From Nitrososphaera sp035547955 (GTDB taxonomy: Archaea; Thermoproteota; Nitrososphaeria; Nitrososphaerales; Nitrososphaeraceae): a DNA stretch of 6,078 nucleotides. Shown piece by piece: positions 5,717-6,078 of the stretch. Below the pieces are notes generated by a model. It ran no database searches. It was not told the origin of the DNA and was given only the letters and a program-made list of their open reading frames with translations. Made by a program: the position numbers and the translations under genes. The stretch spans positions 1-6,078 of the forward strand of contig DASZTR010000073.1 of assembly GCA_035547955.1 (NCBI GenBank). The letters are read 5' to 3'. Within the stretch, counting starts at the first letter, position 1. The number at the start of each line of letters is the position of its first letter.

Positions 5717-6078
5717 TTAGGTGACGATGCTTCCGAGGCGGTTCTTTTTCCTTGCCACCTTGACCTCGCGGGCGATTCGCCTGCCCATGCTCATTGGCTC
5801 GTCGTAGAGCAGGCCAGAGTACGGCGAGCCGTCCACGTACAGGTTCGTCCCTGCCACTATCCTTGCGGAAAACTCAAACGTGGTGAACTTGCCCTCGCTG
5901 TCGTACACGCCTTCCAAGCAGAATGGTCCTAGCATCCCCGGCTTGACCAGCCGCTCTGCCGCCTTGCAAAAGCCCTCGCCCATCTTGTAGACTTCGTCAA
6001 GCAGAGACTCGCGCAGGACGAGCGGTATGTTGCCCACCACCGTGTACGATGGTTCGCCGCCTGCACCTAGCTGCTGCC
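5717..6078 (-). CDS. purP: FAICAR synthetase PurP, C-terminal part (partial; 5' end beyond the window)
   Basis: PurP catalyses ATP- and formate-dependent conversion of AICAR to FAICAR in archaeal purine synthesis, in the cytoplasm, replacing the folate-dependent PurH step. About 120 C-terminal residues are visible. The frame stays open to the window edge, reading LGAGGEPSYTVVGNIPLVLRE, so the GTG at 6040 is internal and not the start. Diagnostic stretches are GNIPLVLRESLL, FTTFEFSARIVAGTNLY, DGSPYSGLLYDEPMSMG and RRIAREVK, which match the conserved C-terminal ATP-grasp region of PurP. The family is usually about 340-360 residues, so roughly two thirds lies outside. It ends at a TAA (5719-5717) after LGSIVT, convergent with the surface-protein gene. 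The assignment is strong because this signature is highly conserved; some archaea have PurP paralogues whose activity is less certain. Confidence 0.93.
   Translation of the reverse strand, partial: QQLGAGGEPSYTVVGNIPLVLRESLLDEVYKMGEGFCKAAERLVKPGMLGPFCLEGVYDSEGKFTTFEFSARIVAGTNLYVDGSPYSGLLYDEPMSMGRRIAREVKVARKKNRLGSIVT
5742..5753 (+). terminator. Possible terminator for the surface-protein gene, inside purP
   Basis: TTCTTTTTCCTT begins 33 bases after the plus-strand stop at 5709. With only 7 bp between the convergent genes, any plus-strand terminator must lie within purP, and this pyrimidine run is the first candidate. On the purP strand it encodes Lys/Arg-rich residues (ARKKNR). Confidence 0.35.

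Noticed and set aside
1..6078. CRISPR array, insertion sequence or attachment site
   Set aside because: I see no regularly spaced repeats, transposase fragments, terminal inverted repeats or tRNA-end duplications. The only mobile-type element is the decayed toxin-antitoxin pair.

Overview
The window looks like chromosomal DNA from an ammonia-oxidising thaumarchaeon, most likely a soil Nitrososphaera-type organism. The grounds are the archaeal purine gene purP, several exported beta-sandwich proteins with one C-terminal membrane anchor, a CFI-box-type C-terminal domain, a Met/His-rich exported protein, AT-rich TATA-like boxes at leaderless spacing, and no convincing Shine-Dalgarno sites. This is inference from gene content; no rRNA or ammonia-oxidation marker is present.

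Layout. (1) 49-573 (+): a small secreted, membrane-anchored beta-sandwich protein. (2) 574-2052: about 1.5 kb without an intact gene. Its right part holds, on the minus strand, the wreck of a vapBC toxin-antitoxin operon: an AbrB/SpoVT-type antitoxin (about 1813-1545) with four in-frame stops and a frame excursion, followed by a PIN-domain toxin (about 1502-1045) that has lost its N-terminal motif. A TATA-like TTTAAA flanked by two 12-bp direct repeats one 20-bp step apart lies just upstream of the antitoxin. (3) 2053-2598 (+): a second anchored beta-sandwich protein. (4) 2668-3651 (+): a soluble or loosely attached helical exported protein with Met-rich and His-rich segments, possibly a copper-binding protein. 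(5) 3769-5709 (+): a large surface protein with Ig-like domains, a Gln-rich linker, a CFI-box-like domain and three membrane helices. (6) 5717 to the window end (-): the C-terminal third of purP, convergent with the previous gene across only 7 bp.

The four plus-strand genes all make extracytoplasmic proteins. Three of them (49-573, 2053-2598 and 3769-5709) share what appears to be the same beta-sandwich fold, ending in a recurrent F-x(2-3)-G-x-Y strand. They probably build or serve the pseudo-periplasmic face of the cell, but each seems to have its own promoter rather than forming one operon. The most unusual items are the legible toxin-antitoxin fossil with its operator-like repeats, the Met/His-rich protein, and the predicted N-terminal histidine on two neighbouring mature proteins.
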